Source of the DNA: Proteiniphilum sp. X52
Lineage (GTDB): Bacteria > Bacteroidota > Bacteroidia > Bacteroidales > Dysgonomonadaceae
Direction of reading: 5' to 3'
Length of the DNA: 64,000 nucleotides
Assembly (NCBI RefSeq): GCF_003712195.1
Contig: NZ_RDSD01000001.1
Location: 310,001 to 374,000 of the forward strand
Positions within the stretch are counted from its first letter, which is position 1; the number at the start of each line of letters is the position of its first letter. The notes below the pieces were generated by a model that was given only the letters and a program-made list of their open reading frames with translations, had not been told where the DNA came from and made no database searches. Positions 8,448 to 17,972 of the stretch are shown in pieces. A program made the translations under genes and the position numbers.

Positions 8448-11400
8448 ATGGCAAAACAAAAAACTTACTTAACCTGCGACGGTAATCAGGCCGCCGCTCA
8501 CATCGCGTATATGTTTAGCGAGGTGGCCGCGATCTACCCGATAACCCCTTCTTCCACTATGGCCGAATATGTGGATGAATGGGCGGCTGCCGGAAGAAAA
8601 AATATTTTCGGACAGCCGGTGCTGGTGCAGGAGATGCAGTCGGAGGCCGGGGCTGCCGGAGCGGTGCACGGCTCTTTGCAGGCGGGAGCACTTACATCCA
8701 CTTTTACCGCCTCCCAGGGACTGTTGTTGATGCTCCCCAACATGTACAAGATAGCGGGAGAGTTGCTTCCCGGCGTATTTCACGTTTCGGCACGCGCATT
8801 GGCTTCACACGCCCTTTCTATTTTCGGCGACCACCAGGATGTAATGGCTGCAAGGCCTACCGGTTTCGCGCTTTTTGCCACCGGATCGGTACAGGAAGTG
8901 ATGGACCTGGCGGCCGTAGCCCACTTGGCAGCGATAGAAAGCCGTGTTCCTTTTCTCCATTTCTTCGACGGATTCCGCACATCACACGAAATCCAGAAGA
9001 TAGAGGCTTTATCGAACGACGACCTGGCACCCCTTATTAACCGGGAGGCTTTACAAGCATTTCGTGACCGGGCATTGAATCCGGATAATCCTGTTACAAG
9101 AGGCACGGCTCAAAATGATGATATTTATTTTCAGGCGCGCGAAGCTTCCAACCCGTTTTACGATGCGGTACCTGGCGTGGTGGAAAAATACCTCGAAAAA
9201 CTGGCAGCGGTGACCGGCCGTAAATACGGCCTGTTCGATTATTACGGTGATCCGCAAGCCGGGAGGGTAGTGATCGCCATGGGTTCGGTAACGGAAACTA
9301 TTCGCGAGGCAGTGGATTACCTTAACGAGAGAGGGGAGAAAGTGGGAATGGTGGCCGTTCATCTTTATCGTCCCTTTAAGGCCGAAGCGCTTTTGTCGGC
9401 AATTCCGGAAACGGCGAAACGTGTCGCCGTCCTTGATCGGACCAAAGAACCGGGTGCTGCCGGACAGCCGCTCTATCTTGATGTGAAGGATTCCTTCTAT
9501 GGAAAAGAAGGTGCGCCTGAAATTGTGGGAGGAATTTACGGGCTTTCCTCCAAAGACACCACTCCGGCACAGATCGTATCGGTCTTTGAAAACCTCTCCA
9601 TGAATATACCGAAAAACGATTTCACTATCGGTATTGTAGATGATGTGACATTCAAATCGCTTCCTTTGAAAGAAGAGATCACTATAGATGAGACCGCCTA
9701 CGAAGCCAAATTCTACGGTTTGGGATCGGACGGTACCGTAGGAGCTAATAAAAACTCTATCAAGATCATCGGTGATAATACCGATAAATACGTACAGGCT
9801 TACTTCGCTTACGACTCCAAGAAATCGGGCGGATTTACTTGTTCTCACCTTCGTTTTGGCGATAATCCCATTCGTTCGACTTATTTGGTGAACACGCCCA
9901 ATTTTGTGGCATGCCATGTGCCGGCCTACCTCCATCTGTATGATGTGACCAAAGGATTAAAAAAGAACGGAACATTTCTTCTCAATTCGCTATGGACTAA
10001 AGAAGAAGTGGGCAATCATCTGCCTGACCCGATAAAGAAATATTTTGCTGAAAACAATATCAGGTTCTATATCATCAATGCTACCAAAATTGCCGAAGAG
10101 ATCGGATTGGGTAATCGTACCAATACCATCCTGCAATCGGCATTTTTTAAAATATCCAACGTTATTCCTTATGAACTTGCCGTGGAGCAGATGAAGAAAT
10201 TCATTGTGAAATCATATGGAAGAAAAGGGGAAGAGGTGGTGAGAATGAACTACGCGGCGGTCGACCGTGGAGGTGACGTCGAAGAAGTGGAAGTGCCTAT
10301 GGAATGGGCTGCTATCGAGACGGTTGCCGACACCTCCGGCGATGCGCCTGAATTTATCCGGAAGGTGGTACGCCCGGTAAACGCGCAGCGAGGTTACGGC
10401 CTGCCTGTATCTGCTTTCAGCGGCCGTGAAGACGGTACCTGGGAAATGGGTACAACCGCTTACGAGAAACGCGGGGTGGCGGTGAGCGTGCCGGTATGGA
10501 AGCCCGAGACATGTATCCAGTGTAATCAGTGTGCTTATGTATGTCCCCACGCCACCATCCGCCCCTTTGTCCTCGATGAGGAAGAACAGAAAGGTGTGGG
10601 AGAAGATGTGGAAATCCTCAAAGCACAGGGCAAGCAGTTTGCCGATATGGGTTTCCGTGTTCAGGTGGATGTGCTCGATTGCCTCGGTTGTGGCAATTGT
10701 GTGGATGTGTGCCCGGGCAAGAAAGGAGAAAAGGCGCTCGAAATGGTGCCCATCGCCACACAGTACGACAACCAGAAAAACTGGGATTATATGGTGGATA
10801 ATGTGACCAGTAAAGCGCATTTGGTGGATGTGAAACTGAATGTGAAGAATTCCCAGTTTGCCACGCCGTTGTTTGAATTCTCCGGTGCCTGCTCAGGTTG
10901 CGGAGAAACACCCTACGTGAAGCTGGTCACACAACTCTATGGCGAAAGGATGATGATCGCCAACGCCACCGGTTGCTCCTCTATCTACGGCGCTTCTGCC
11001 CCGGCCACACCTTATACCAAAAATGAAGAAGGTAAAGGGCCGGCGTGGGCCAACTCGCTCTTTGAAGACAATGCCGAATACGGATATGGTTTTGCCATTG
11101 CCCATATGAGTATGCGTAACCGTATCCGGGACTTAATGCAAAAAGGGCTCGCCTCGGGAGAATTCACCGAAGAACAGAAAGAACTGTTCCGCCAATGGAT
11201 CGATAACGGAGAGGATGCCGAAGTCTCGAAAGAGTTGGCTCCCAAGATCATCGCGTCTCTCACCGGGGTGAGGAACCAGATCGCGGCGGAGATCCTGTCG
11301 CTTGAGAAATATTTGTCCAAGAAATCAATCTGGGTATTCGGAGGTGATGGCTGGGCTTATGACATAGGCTTTGGCGGTCTCGACCATGTGTTGGCAAGTG

Positions 11401-12014
11401 GACAGAATATCAACATATTGGTCCTTGACACGGAGGTCTATTCCAATACGGGAGGACAATCATCCAAGTCGACGCCGATCGCCGCGGTTGCCAAGTTTGC
11501 CGCCGCGGGAAAGCGGATACGTAAAAAAGATCTTGGCATGATTGCCGCTACCTACGGATATGTATATGTGGCACAGGTAGCCATGGGTGCCAACCAGGCA
11601 CAGACACTGAAGGCGATTAAGGAGGCCGAGTCTTACAACGGCCCTTCCATTGTGATTGCCTATTCTCCCTGTATCAGTCACGGCTTAAGAAAAGGAATGG
11701 GACACGCCCAGTCTGAACAGAAAGCCGCGGTGGAATGCGGATACTGGCACCTGTGGCGCTATGACCCGCGTCTGGAGGAAGAAGGAAAGAATCCGTTCCA
11801 GCTCGACAGTAAAGAGCCGGACTGGAGTAAATTTAAAGACTTCCTTCTCGGAGAAGTCCGTTACACCCAGTTGATGAAGTCATTCCCGCGGGAAGCCGAC
11901 GAGCTTTTTGCCGCCGCGAAAGAGAATGCGCAATGGCGTTACCGCTCTTACCGGCGGATGGCTGAAGCGTCGTTTGCCGTGCCGGTAACAGACACAGCGG
12001 ATGAGGCGAAGTAA
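8448..12014 (+). CDS. nifJ: Pyruvate:ferredoxin (flavodoxin) oxidoreductase
   Basis: Single-chain homodimeric PFOR, 1188 residues, converting pyruvate and CoA to acetyl-CoA and CO2 with reduction of ferredoxin. It is oxygen-sensitive and marks an anaerobe. Domain order is normal: pyrimidine-binding domain with IYPITPSSTMAEY near residue 30, the gamma domain around 430-600, two 4Fe-4S motifs (CIQCNQCAYVCP near 688 and CLGCGNCVDVCPG near 744), then the TPP domain with CSGCGETPY near 815, ATGCSSIYG, and GDGWAYDIG plus TEVYSNTGGQ near 965-995. It follows the dispersed element and ends in a hairpin terminator before aroQ. Confidence 0.98.
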   Translation: MAKQKTYLTCDGNQAAAHIAYMFSEVAAIYPITPSSTMAEYVDEWAAAGRKNIFGQPVLVQEMQSEAGAAGAVHGSLQAGALTSTFTASQGLLLMLPNMYKIAGELLPGVFHVSARALASHALSIFGDHQDVMAARPTGFALFATGSVQEVMDLAAVAHLAAIESRVPFLHFFDGFRTSHEIQKIEALSNDDLAPLINREALQAFRDRALNPDNPVTRGTAQNDDIYFQAREASNPFYDAVPGVVEKYLEKLAAVTGRKYGLFDYYGDPQAGRVVIAMGSVTETIREAVDYLNERGEKVGMVAVHLYRPFKAEALLSAIPETAKRVAVLDRTKEPGAAGQPLYLDVKDSFYGKEGAPEIVGGIYGLSSKDTTPAQIVSVFENLSMNIPKNDFTIGIVDDVTFKSLPLKEEITIDETAYEAKFYGLGSDGTVGANKNSIKIIGDNTDKYVQAYFAYDSKKSGGFTCSHLRFGDNPIRSTYLVNTPNFVACHVPAYLHLYDVTKGLKKNGTFLLNSLWTKEEVGNHLPDPIKKYFAENNIRFYIINATKIAEEIGLGNRTNTILQSAFFKISNVIPYELAVEQMKKFIVKSYGRKGEEVVRMNYAAVDRGGDVEEVEVPMEWAAIETVADTSGDAPEFIRKVVRPVNAQRGYGLPVSAFSGREDGTWEMGTTAYEKRGVAVSVPVWKPETCIQCNQCAYVCPHATIRPFVLDEEEQKGVGEDVEILKAQGKQFADMGFRVQVDVLDCLGCGNCVDVCPGKKGEKALEMVPIATQYDNQKNWDYMVDNVTSKAHLVDVKLNVKNSQFATPLFEFSGACSGCGETPYVKLVTQLYGERMMIANATGCSSIYGASAPATPYTKNEEGKGPAWANSLFEDNAEYGYGFAIAHMSMRNRIRDLMQKGLASGEFTEEQKELFRQWIDNGEDAEVSKELAPKIIASLTGVRNQIAAEILSLEKYLSKKSIWVFGGDGWAYDIGFGGLDHVLASGQNINILVLDTEVYSNTGGQSSKSTPIAAVAKFAAAGKRIRKKDLGMIAATYGYVYVAQVAMGANQAQTLKAIKEAESYNGPSIVIAYSPCISHGLRKGMGHAQSEQKAAVECGYWHLWRYDPRLEEEGKNPFQLDSKEPDWSKFKDFLLGEVRYTQLMKSFPREADELFAAAKENAQWRYRSYRRMAEASFAVPVTDTADEAK

Positions 12015-12041
12015 ATGACCATATAGTAGCTGCCATACTCC

Positions 12042-12070
12042 CGGGGGTGTCACTTATGGTGATACCCCCG
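12042..12070 (+). terminator. Hairpin after nifJ
   Basis: CGGGGGTGTCAC and GTGATACCCCCG pair over 12 bp with one G-T wobble and a TTATG loop, 27 bp after the nifJ stop. The following T-run is weak (TTGTTTG), so termination may be partial. Confidence 0.6.
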
Positions 12071-12089
12071 TTGTTTGAAAATAATGATG

Positions 12090-12097
12090 TATCTTTG
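12090..12097 (+). promoter_or_regulatory. -7 box for aroQ
   Basis: TATCTTTG matches the consensus, 22 bp before the aroQ ATG and just after the nifJ hairpin. A TTG at 12071 is a possible -33 element, with 16 bp between the two boxes. Confidence 0.55.
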
Positions 12098-12119
12098 CGG
12101 TCTAAGAAGATGAACAGTT

Positions 12120-12554
12120 ATGAAAATTCAAATCATCAACGGCCCGAATCTCAACTTGCTGGGTGTCAGGGAGCCGGAAGTATATGGTGGTCAGCCATTC
12201 GGCGACTATCTGGAACGGTTGCGGGCCGATAATCCCGGTATTGGGATCGACTATTTCCAATCGAATGTGGAGGGCGAAATCATTAACAAGATACAGGAAG
12301 CCGGATTTGAAACGGATGGCATTATCCTCAACGCTGGAGGTTATACCCATACCTCCGTAGCCATCCGTGATGCTATCAAGGCGGTCCCTGCTCCGGTGGT
12401 AGAGGTGCATGTCTCCAATGTGTACGCGCGGGAAGAGTTCCGCCACCACTCAATGCTGTCGGCTGTCTGCCTCGGAGTCATTGCCGGTTTCGGCACCGAT
12501 TCCTATCGTTTGGCGTTGAGTGCTTTGGTTCTCAACCCATCATCACATCAATGA
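12120..12554 (+). CDS. aroQ: Type II 3-dehydroquinate dehydratase
   Basis: Third step of the shikimate pathway: 3-dehydroquinate to 3-dehydroshikimate in the cytosol. The 144-residue length is typical of the dodecameric type II enzyme. Signatures are INGPNLNLLGVREPEVYG with the catalytic Tyr, NAGGYTHTSVAIRDAI with the catalytic His context, and EVHVSNVYAREEFRHHS. The usual NPGAYTHTS is NAGGYTHTS here, a mild variation. It has its own promoter box and is followed by pyk after an 18-bp gap, so the two may be cotranscribed. Confidence 0.95.
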   Translation: MKIQIINGPNLNLLGVREPEVYGGQPFGDYLERLRADNPGIGIDYFQSNVEGEIINKIQEAGFETDGIILNAGGYTHTSVAIRDAIKAVPAPVVEVHVSNVYAREEFRHHSMLSAVCLGVIAGFGTDSYRLALSALVLNPSSHQ

Positions 12555-12572
12555 ATTTACAAATCAACATAT

Positions 12573-14045
12573 ATGTATAAACATACGAAAATTATTGCCA
12601 CTATTTCCGATAAACGTTGCGATGTGCCCTTTTTAGAACAATTATTCGATGCCGGAATGAATGTGGTAAGGCTTAATTCCGCCCATCTTGATGAAGAAGG
12701 GTTTCTCAATATCATTCACAATGTACGGATAGTTTCCGATCAGATCGCGATATTGGTGGATACCAAAGGACCGGAGATTCGCACCACGGTGTTGGAAAGT
12801 CCTATTGAATTGAAAAGTGGAGACAAGATAAGAATTGTGGGAAATCCGCAGGGCATCTCCTCAAGAGATACGGTATATATCACCTACCGGAATATCACCC
12901 AAGAGATGCATGTGGGGGATGATATCCTGATTGATGACGGAGAAGTGGATTTGGAAGTGATCGAGGTTGCGAGCGATTATCTGCTTTGCTGCGCCAAAAA
13001 TGACGGGGTGATCGGTAGCCGCAAGAGCGTGAATATTCCCGGTGTGCGTATCAACCTTCCTGCAATTACTGATCGAGACAAGAAATTTCTCGAATTATCC
13101 GCAAAACACGATGTGGATTTTGTGGCGCATTCGTTCGTGAGAAACAGGGAGGATGTGGAAGCTGTGCAGGAAATACTGGACGCGCTGCGCAGTCCGATCA
13201 AAATTATTGCCAAGATAGAGAACCAGGAGGGAGTGGATAATGCCGACGAGATACTGGAAGCGGCTTATGGCATTATGATCGCCCGTGGAGACCTGGGAAT
13301 AGAAGTAGCTCAAGAAAAAATACCCGGTATACAGCGTGTGCTGATAAGAAAAGCCATTCATCATAAGAAACCGGTTATTGTGGCTACTCAAATGCTGCAC
13401 TCCATGATCAATAATCCACGTCCCACGCGGGCGGAGATTACCGATATCGCCAATGCGATCTATTATCGTACCGATGCGGTAATGCTTAGCGGTGAGACAG
13501 CCTATGGCAAGTATCCGGTAGAGGCGGTGCGTACCATGGCAAAGACAGCCTATGAGGCGGAACTGACCAAACTGTCGGAGAACGATATCCGGGTACCCTA
13601 TGATCCTGATGATAATCGTGGGGTTACCGAATTTCTCGCCAAGCAGGCGGTGAAATCGTGTGCCATCCTGAATGTAAAGGCGATTGTGACTGACAGTCAC
13701 ACCGGCAGGACTGCCCGGGTCTTGGCTGCATTCCGGGGAAAGAGTCCCGTTTACGCTATTACCACCACCAAACGGCTGGCACGTGAGCTGGCACTCTCAT
13801 ACGGTATCTGGGCGGAATTTCAGCAAGGAAAAGGGGATGGTAACACCAAGGAGAGCCGGCGCGCCTATTTCACGGAAGCGATCAATCAAATGCTCGAAAA
13901 GAAGACGATCCGGTCTCAGGATAGAGTAGCTTACCTGGGAGGAAGTTTCGGTGAAACCGGAGGAACGACCTATCTGGAAATCATAGATGTCTGGAGAATT
14001 CTCGAAGCCAAAGAGAAATACAATCTACCCGATTATACAATGTAG
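12573..14045 (+). CDS. pyk: Pyruvate kinase
   Basis: Final glycolytic step, phosphoenolpyruvate and ADP to pyruvate and ATP. 490 residues with the expected order: KIIATISDK at the N-terminus, VDTKGPEIRT, the active-site KIIAKIENQEGVDNADEI (catalytic Lys), IMIARGDLGIEV, VIVATQMLHSM and AVMLSGETAYGKYP, then a C-terminal domain with VTDSHTGRTARVLAAFR. With nifJ upstream it forms a PEP-to-pyruvate-to-acetyl-CoA gene neighbourhood. No terminator is seen after the stop; the gap holds tandem word repeats. Confidence 0.97.
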   Translation: MYKHTKIIATISDKRCDVPFLEQLFDAGMNVVRLNSAHLDEEGFLNIIHNVRIVSDQIAILVDTKGPEIRTTVLESPIELKSGDKIRIVGNPQGISSRDTVYITYRNITQEMHVGDDILIDDGEVDLEVIEVASDYLLCCAKNDGVIGSRKSVNIPGVRINLPAITDRDKKFLELSAKHDVDFVAHSFVRNREDVEAVQEILDALRSPIKIIAKIENQEGVDNADEILEAAYGIMIARGDLGIEVAQEKIPGIQRVLIRKAIHHKKPVIVATQMLHSMINNPRPTRAEITDIANAIYYRTDAVMLSGETAYGKYPVEAVRTMAKTAYEAELTKLSENDIRVPYDPDDNRGVTEFLAKQAVKSCAILNVKAIVTDSHTGRTARVLAAFRGKSPVYAITTTKRLARELALSYGIWAEFQQGKGDGNTKESRRAYFTEAINQMLEKKTIRSQDRVAYLGGSFGETGGTTYLEIIDVWRILEAKEKYNLPDYTM

Positions 14046-14050
14046 CCATT

Positions 14051-14172
14051 GAATGTGCCAATGTGACTAATGTGTCAATGTGACTAATGTGCTAATGTGC
14101 CAATATAATAAGATGATGAGGCTCGCATGATAAATTAGTAATTGGTAATTGGTAATTGGTAATTGGTAATTC
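14051..14172 (+). repeat. Two tandem word arrays (AATGTGNC-type and TAATTGG)
   Basis: Between pyk and the methyltransferase gene lies a degenerate 8-9 bp array built on AATGTGCC/AATGTGAC (14051-14105), followed by four exact TAATTGG heptamers (from 14139). The heptamer block ends about 15 bp before the ATG at 14187 and forms part of the predicted 5' leader. TAATTGGTAATT also stands just upstream of gldK and of the SDR gene. Confidence 0.7.
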
Positions 14173-14186
14173 TAAAAGTAGTATCA

Positions 14187-14819
14187 ATGAGCAAAATAGA
14201 AGAATACATACTCTCCCATATAGATGCGGAGCCAGAGGTGCTGAAAAAGATCGATCGGGACGCGCATGTGAAACTGTTGCAGGGAAACATGACTTCCGGG
14301 CATCTGCAGGGACGCTTCCTGAAAATGATCACCCAAATGATCCGTCCCAAGAGGGTATTGGAAATCGGTACTTTTGTCGGATATTCTGCTCTCTGTTTCG
14401 CAGAGGGCCTCGCGGAAGGAGGCGAACTTCACACCATTGAGATTGATGATGAATTAGAAGACCGGATACGCGATAATTTTGCGCAATCTGAGCACGGACA
14501 CAAGATTATCCTTCATCTGGGTGATGCGTTGGATATCCTCTCCCGTTTTCCGGATGAAAGTTTCGATCTCGCTTTCCTTGATGCCGATAAGGAAGATTAT
14601 GCTCTTCATTACGAGGGTACCCTGCCGAAAATCAGGAAAGGGGGGTTCATCCTGGTCGACAACACCCTTTGGTACGGAAAAGTGATAGAAGAGGTGAGAA
14701 GTAACGACTGGGCAACCCAAGCGATATTGGATTTTAACAGGAAACTGGCCGATGACGACCGGGTGGAGAAGGTGATCCTGCCTCTCCGCGACGGATTGAC
14801 ATTGATAAGAAAAAAATAA
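14187..14819 (+). CDS. Class I SAM-dependent O-methyltransferase
   Basis: Cation-dependent O-methyltransferase of the catechol/caffeoyl-CoA type, 210 residues. It has the SAM motif VLEIGTFVGYSALCFAEGL, the acidic motif II region LHTIEIDDEL, and the metal-site strand FDLAFLDADKEDYALHYE with ILVDNTLWYGKV. The substrate cannot be told from sequence; bacterial members act on small catechols or unknown hydroxyl compounds. The ATG at 14187 was chosen; the frame extends up to a TTG at 14163, but that codon lies in the TAATTGG repeat. It precedes rbfA by only 7 bp and probably heads a unit with it and the permease. Confidence 0.88.
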   Translation: MSKIEEYILSHIDAEPEVLKKIDRDAHVKLLQGNMTSGHLQGRFLKMITQMIRPKRVLEIGTFVGYSALCFAEGLAEGGELHTIEIDDELEDRIRDNFAQSEHGHKIILHLGDALDILSRFPDESFDLAFLDADKEDYALHYEGTLPKIRKGGFILVDNTLWYGKVIEEVRSNDWATQAILDFNRKLADDDRVEKVILPLRDGLTLIRKK

Positions 14820-14826
14820 CAATAGC

Positions 14827-15165
14827 ATGGATACGAACAGACAACAAAAAGTAAACCGGTTGATACAGAAAGAACTCAGCGAGATTTTTCTGCTGGATGC
14901 CAAAAAGATGCAGGGCGTGTTGATTTCGGTAACCCACGTGCGGGTATCGCCCGACCTGGGTGTCGCCCATGCCTACCTGAGTGTGTTCCCCTCGGAAAAA
15001 GCAGAAGAGTTGGTTAGGAACATCAATGAAAATGTGAAGACCGTCCGTTACGACCTGGGCAAACGGTTAAGAAACCAATTGCGGGTGATCCCTGAACTGA
15101 CCTTTCATGTGGATGACTCGCTCGATTATATCGAAAATATCGACAGGTTATTGAAAGACCAGTAA
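14827..15165 (+). CDS. rbfA: Ribosome-binding factor A
   Basis: 30S maturation factor that binds the 5' helix of 16S rRNA. 112 residues with the family pattern VNRLIQKELSEIFL at the start, ISVTHVRVSPDLGVAHAYLS in the middle and LRNQLRVIPELTFHVDDSLD near the end (KH-type fold). It sits between the methyltransferase and the LolC/E-like permease with gaps of 7 and 11 bp, an order common in Bacteroidetes. Confidence 0.95.
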   Translation: MDTNRQQKVNRLIQKELSEIFLLDAKKMQGVLISVTHVRVSPDLGVAHAYLSVFPSEKAEELVRNINENVKTVRYDLGKRLRNQLRVIPELTFHVDDSLDYIENIDRLLKDQ

Positions 15166-15176
15166 AATCCCGAGCG

Positions 15177-16400
15177 GTGAACGTCTCCTTTTTCATAGCG
15201 CGCAGATATCTCTTCTCAAAGAAATCACACAATGTCGTCAATGTGATTTCCGCCATATCGGTGTGCGGTATCGCTGTCGCTACTGCGGCCATAATATGCG
15301 TGCTTTCTATCTTTAATGGTTTCGGAGGTATCATGGAGGGCACATTCAATGCTTTCGATCCCGATCTGAAGATTACGGTGAAAGAGAGAAAAGTGTTTGA
15401 TTATCATACGCCGGAATTTGAGAAGGCCTTGCAGGTGAATGGCATACAGATCATTTCCGAATCACTGGAAGAGAATGCCCTTTTTATGTTCGGCGAAAGT
15501 CAGGTTCCGGTGCTGATGAAAGGAGTATCGGAGGAGTTTAAGTGGATGACCGACATGGAGAAGTTATTACTGGAGGGATCATTCAACCTGCGCGAAGACG
15601 TGGTGGACTATACTACGCTGGGTTCCGGATTGGCAATGACCCTGGGCGCGCGTCCCGGGTTTATCAATCCCATTGAAATATATGCACCCAAACGTGATGT
15701 AAGGGTGAACCTGGCTAACCCGGCTGCAGCATTCACCAGGGCATACATCCAGGTGGGTGGGGTTTTCAGCCTCAATTCCCCGGAATATGACGAACAAATG
15801 GCTATCATTCCTATTCAACTGGCGCGGGATCTTTTTGGGTATGAAAACCAGGTGACGTCGCTGGATATCAAATTGGACCCCAACGTCTCGGTGAACAGAG
15901 TGAAGCGTGAAATAGAACGTGTCCTGGGAGATGATTTTCTTGTGGAAGACCGGTATCAACAACAAAAAGAATCTTACCGGATGATGCAAATTGAGAAATG
16001 GGTGACCTTCCTGATCATGGTATTCGTGTTGTTGATTGCTGTTTTTAATCTGGTGGGTTCGCTTTCCATGCTGATCGTGGAGAAACGGGACGATATCAAA
16101 AGCTTGCAGAATATGGGAGCATCCGAACAATTGATATCGCGTGTCTTTTTGTACGAAGGATGGCTGATTTCGTTTATCGGTATCCTCTCCGGCATAATTA
16201 TCGGGTTGTCATTGTGTTTATTGCAGCAACATTTCGGATTGCTTCGGCTGAGCGATACCCCCGGTGCTTATATCATTGACGCCTATCCGGTGATCGTCAA
16301 AATGACGGATGTGGTGATCGCTTTTGCGGTGGTGAGCTTGATAAGCCTGTTGACAGTGCTTTATCCCGTCAATAACTTGAGAAAGAAACTCCAACAGTAA
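15177..16400 (+). CDS. ABC transporter permease of the LolC/LolE (FtsX) family
   Basis: Inner-membrane permease, 407 residues, likely part of a lipoprotein-releasing type ABC system. Signatures are FIARRYLFSKKSHNVVNVISA before the first membrane helix (about 18-45), a large periplasmic MacB-like domain with LNSPEYDEQMAIIP, and three C-terminal helices with the FtsX core (MLIVEKRDDIKSLQNMGAS, YEGWLISFIGILSGIIIG). The start is GTG at 15177; no in-frame ATG occurs near it. No ATPase partner is encoded nearby. Confidence 0.9.
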   Translation: MNVSFFIARRYLFSKKSHNVVNVISAISVCGIAVATAAIICVLSIFNGFGGIMEGTFNAFDPDLKITVKERKVFDYHTPEFEKALQVNGIQIISESLEENALFMFGESQVPVLMKGVSEEFKWMTDMEKLLLEGSFNLREDVVDYTTLGSGLAMTLGARPGFINPIEIYAPKRDVRVNLANPAAAFTRAYIQVGGVFSLNSPEYDEQMAIIPIQLARDLFGYENQVTSLDIKLDPNVSVNRVKREIERVLGDDFLVEDRYQQQKESYRMMQIEKWVTFLIMVFVLLIAVFNLVGSLSMLIVEKRDDIKSLQNMGASEQLISRVFLYEGWLISFIGILSGIIIGLSLCLLQQHFGLLRLSDTPGAYIIDAYPVIVKMTDVVIAFAVVSLISLLTVLYPVNNLRKKLQQ

Positions 16401-16403
16401 GGC

Positions 16404-16558
16404 GGGAAAGTGGAAAGGCGGAAAAGTAAAAGTGGAAAAGTGGTAATGTGGGAAGGTGGGAAAATGGGAAGGTGGGAAAATGGGAAGGTGGGAAAATGGG
16501 AAGGTGGGAAAGTGGTAAGGTGAGAAGGTGGAAAAGTGAGAAGGTGGTAAGGTGAGGG
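16404..16558 (+). repeat. Purine-rich octamer array upstream of ugd
   Basis: About 150 bp of degenerate 8-bp repeats, clearest as GGGAAGGT alternating with GGGAAAAT at 16450-16510, decaying to GGTAAGGT and GAGAAGGT further on. It fills the gap between the permease stop and ugd, ending about 40 bp before the ugd ATG. Confidence 0.8.
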
Positions 16559-16596
16559 AATTGATTGAAAGTCTTTACTCTTTATTCTATTGAAAA

Positions 16597-17913
16597 ATGA
16601 AAATAGCAATTGTAGGAACAGGTTATGTAGGTTTGGTCTCGGGAGCCTGCTTTTCTGAGATGGGTGTCGATGTGACCTGTGTGGATATCGACAGTGAAAA
16701 GATAGAGAGACTGAAGAAGGGAATTATTCCCATCTACGAACCGGGATTAAAGAATATTGTGGCGCGCAACTATGAAGCGGATCGGCTTCATTTCTCGACC
16801 GATTTGCCGGCTATACTCAATGATATGGAAATTGTGTTCATCGCAGTGGGCACTCCCTCCAACCAAGACGGGACAGCCGATCTTTCTTATGTGATGACAG
16901 TGGCAAATACTATTGCCGAGCACATGTCCAAACCCTTGATGGTTGTCACCAAGAGCACTGTTCCCGTGGGGACTTCATATCGTATCAGGGATCTGGTGAG
17001 AAAACGGCTCGATGAACGGGGATTGACCGATCTGCAATTTGATGTGGCCTCCAATCCCGAATTTCTGAAGGAAGGTGCCGCCGTGAACGACTTTATGAGT
17101 CCCGACCGGGTGATCGTGGGAGTGGAAACGGAAAGGGCAAAAGAACGGATGACTCGGCTCTACCGTCCGTTCCTGTTGAATAATTTCCGGGTGATTTTTA
17201 TGGATATCCTTTCCTCGGAGATGACCAAATATGCTTCCAATGCCATGCTGGCGACCCGTATCAGTTTCATGAATGATATCGCCAACCTGTGTGAGCGGGT
17301 CGGAGCCGACGTGAATATGGTGCGCCGTGGAATGGGCAGCGATTCCCGGATCGGCAGGAGTTTCCTCTATCCCGGTTGCGGTTACGGGGGAAGTTGCTTT
17401 CCCAAGGATATCCGCGCGTTGATCAAGGTGGCGCAGGAGGCCGGATATGAGATGAGTGTCCTGAAGGCAGTGGAAGAGGTGAATAACCGTCAGAAAGATA
17501 TCCTGTTTCAAAAATTCAAACATCATTTTAAGGGCGGGATGGAAGGGAAGACCGCAGCTGTATGGGGGTTGTCGTTTAAGCCCGAAACCGACGATATGCG
17601 TGAAGCACCGTCACTCACCCTGATCAAAAGCCTGCGGGAGGCAGGTGTGTCTGTGCGGGCTTATGATCCCGCGGCAATGCGGGAAGCCCGTCATTACCTG
17701 AACGATTCCATCTATTATGCTACCGATATTTATGATGCCGCCAGTGGCGCTGACGCGCTGATAGTGCCTACTGAATGGAAAGAATTCCGGCTGCCCAACT
17801 GGAGTATCCTGAAGAAGATCATGCGCGACCATGTCGTGATAGACGGAAGAAATATCTACAATATGGAGGAACTTGCCTCCTACGGATTTGCTTATAGCGG
17901 TATCGGGCAATAG
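16597..17913 (+). CDS. ugd: UDP-glucose 6-dehydrogenase
   Basis: NAD-dependent oxidation of UDP-glucose to UDP-glucuronate for envelope polysaccharides. 438 residues. N-terminal Rossmann motif IAIVGTGYVGLVSGACFSEM, FIAVGTPSNQDGTADLSYV, KSTVPVGTSYRI, SNPEFLKEGAAVNDF, and the catalytic cysteine in CGYGGSCFPKDIRAL. The C-terminal domain has VWGLSFKPETDDMREAPS. It stands alone after the octamer array and converges on gldN with no clear terminator between. No polysaccharide cluster accompanies it here. Confidence 0.96.
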   Translation: MKIAIVGTGYVGLVSGACFSEMGVDVTCVDIDSEKIERLKKGIIPIYEPGLKNIVARNYEADRLHFSTDLPAILNDMEIVFIAVGTPSNQDGTADLSYVMTVANTIAEHMSKPLMVVTKSTVPVGTSYRIRDLVRKRLDERGLTDLQFDVASNPEFLKEGAAVNDFMSPDRVIVGVETERAKERMTRLYRPFLLNNFRVIFMDILSSEMTKYASNAMLATRISFMNDIANLCERVGADVNMVRRGMGSDSRIGRSFLYPGCGYGGSCFPKDIRALIKVAQEAGYEMSVLKAVEEVNNRQKDILFQKFKHHFKGGMEGKTAAVWGLSFKPETDDMREAPSLTLIKSLREAGVSVRAYDPAAMREARHYLNDSIYYATDIYDAASGADALIVPTEWKEFRLPNWSILKKIMRDHVVIDGRNIYNMEELASYGFAYSGIGQ

Positions 17914-17972
17914 TGGTATCTCTCACCTTTCACCCAAGGTACAGGAAAGACCGGCTTTTCTCCCGATGAATA

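Noticed and set aside
9051-9935. 294-aa reverse frame within nifJ
   Set aside because: Mirror of highly biased nifJ codons; no family features.
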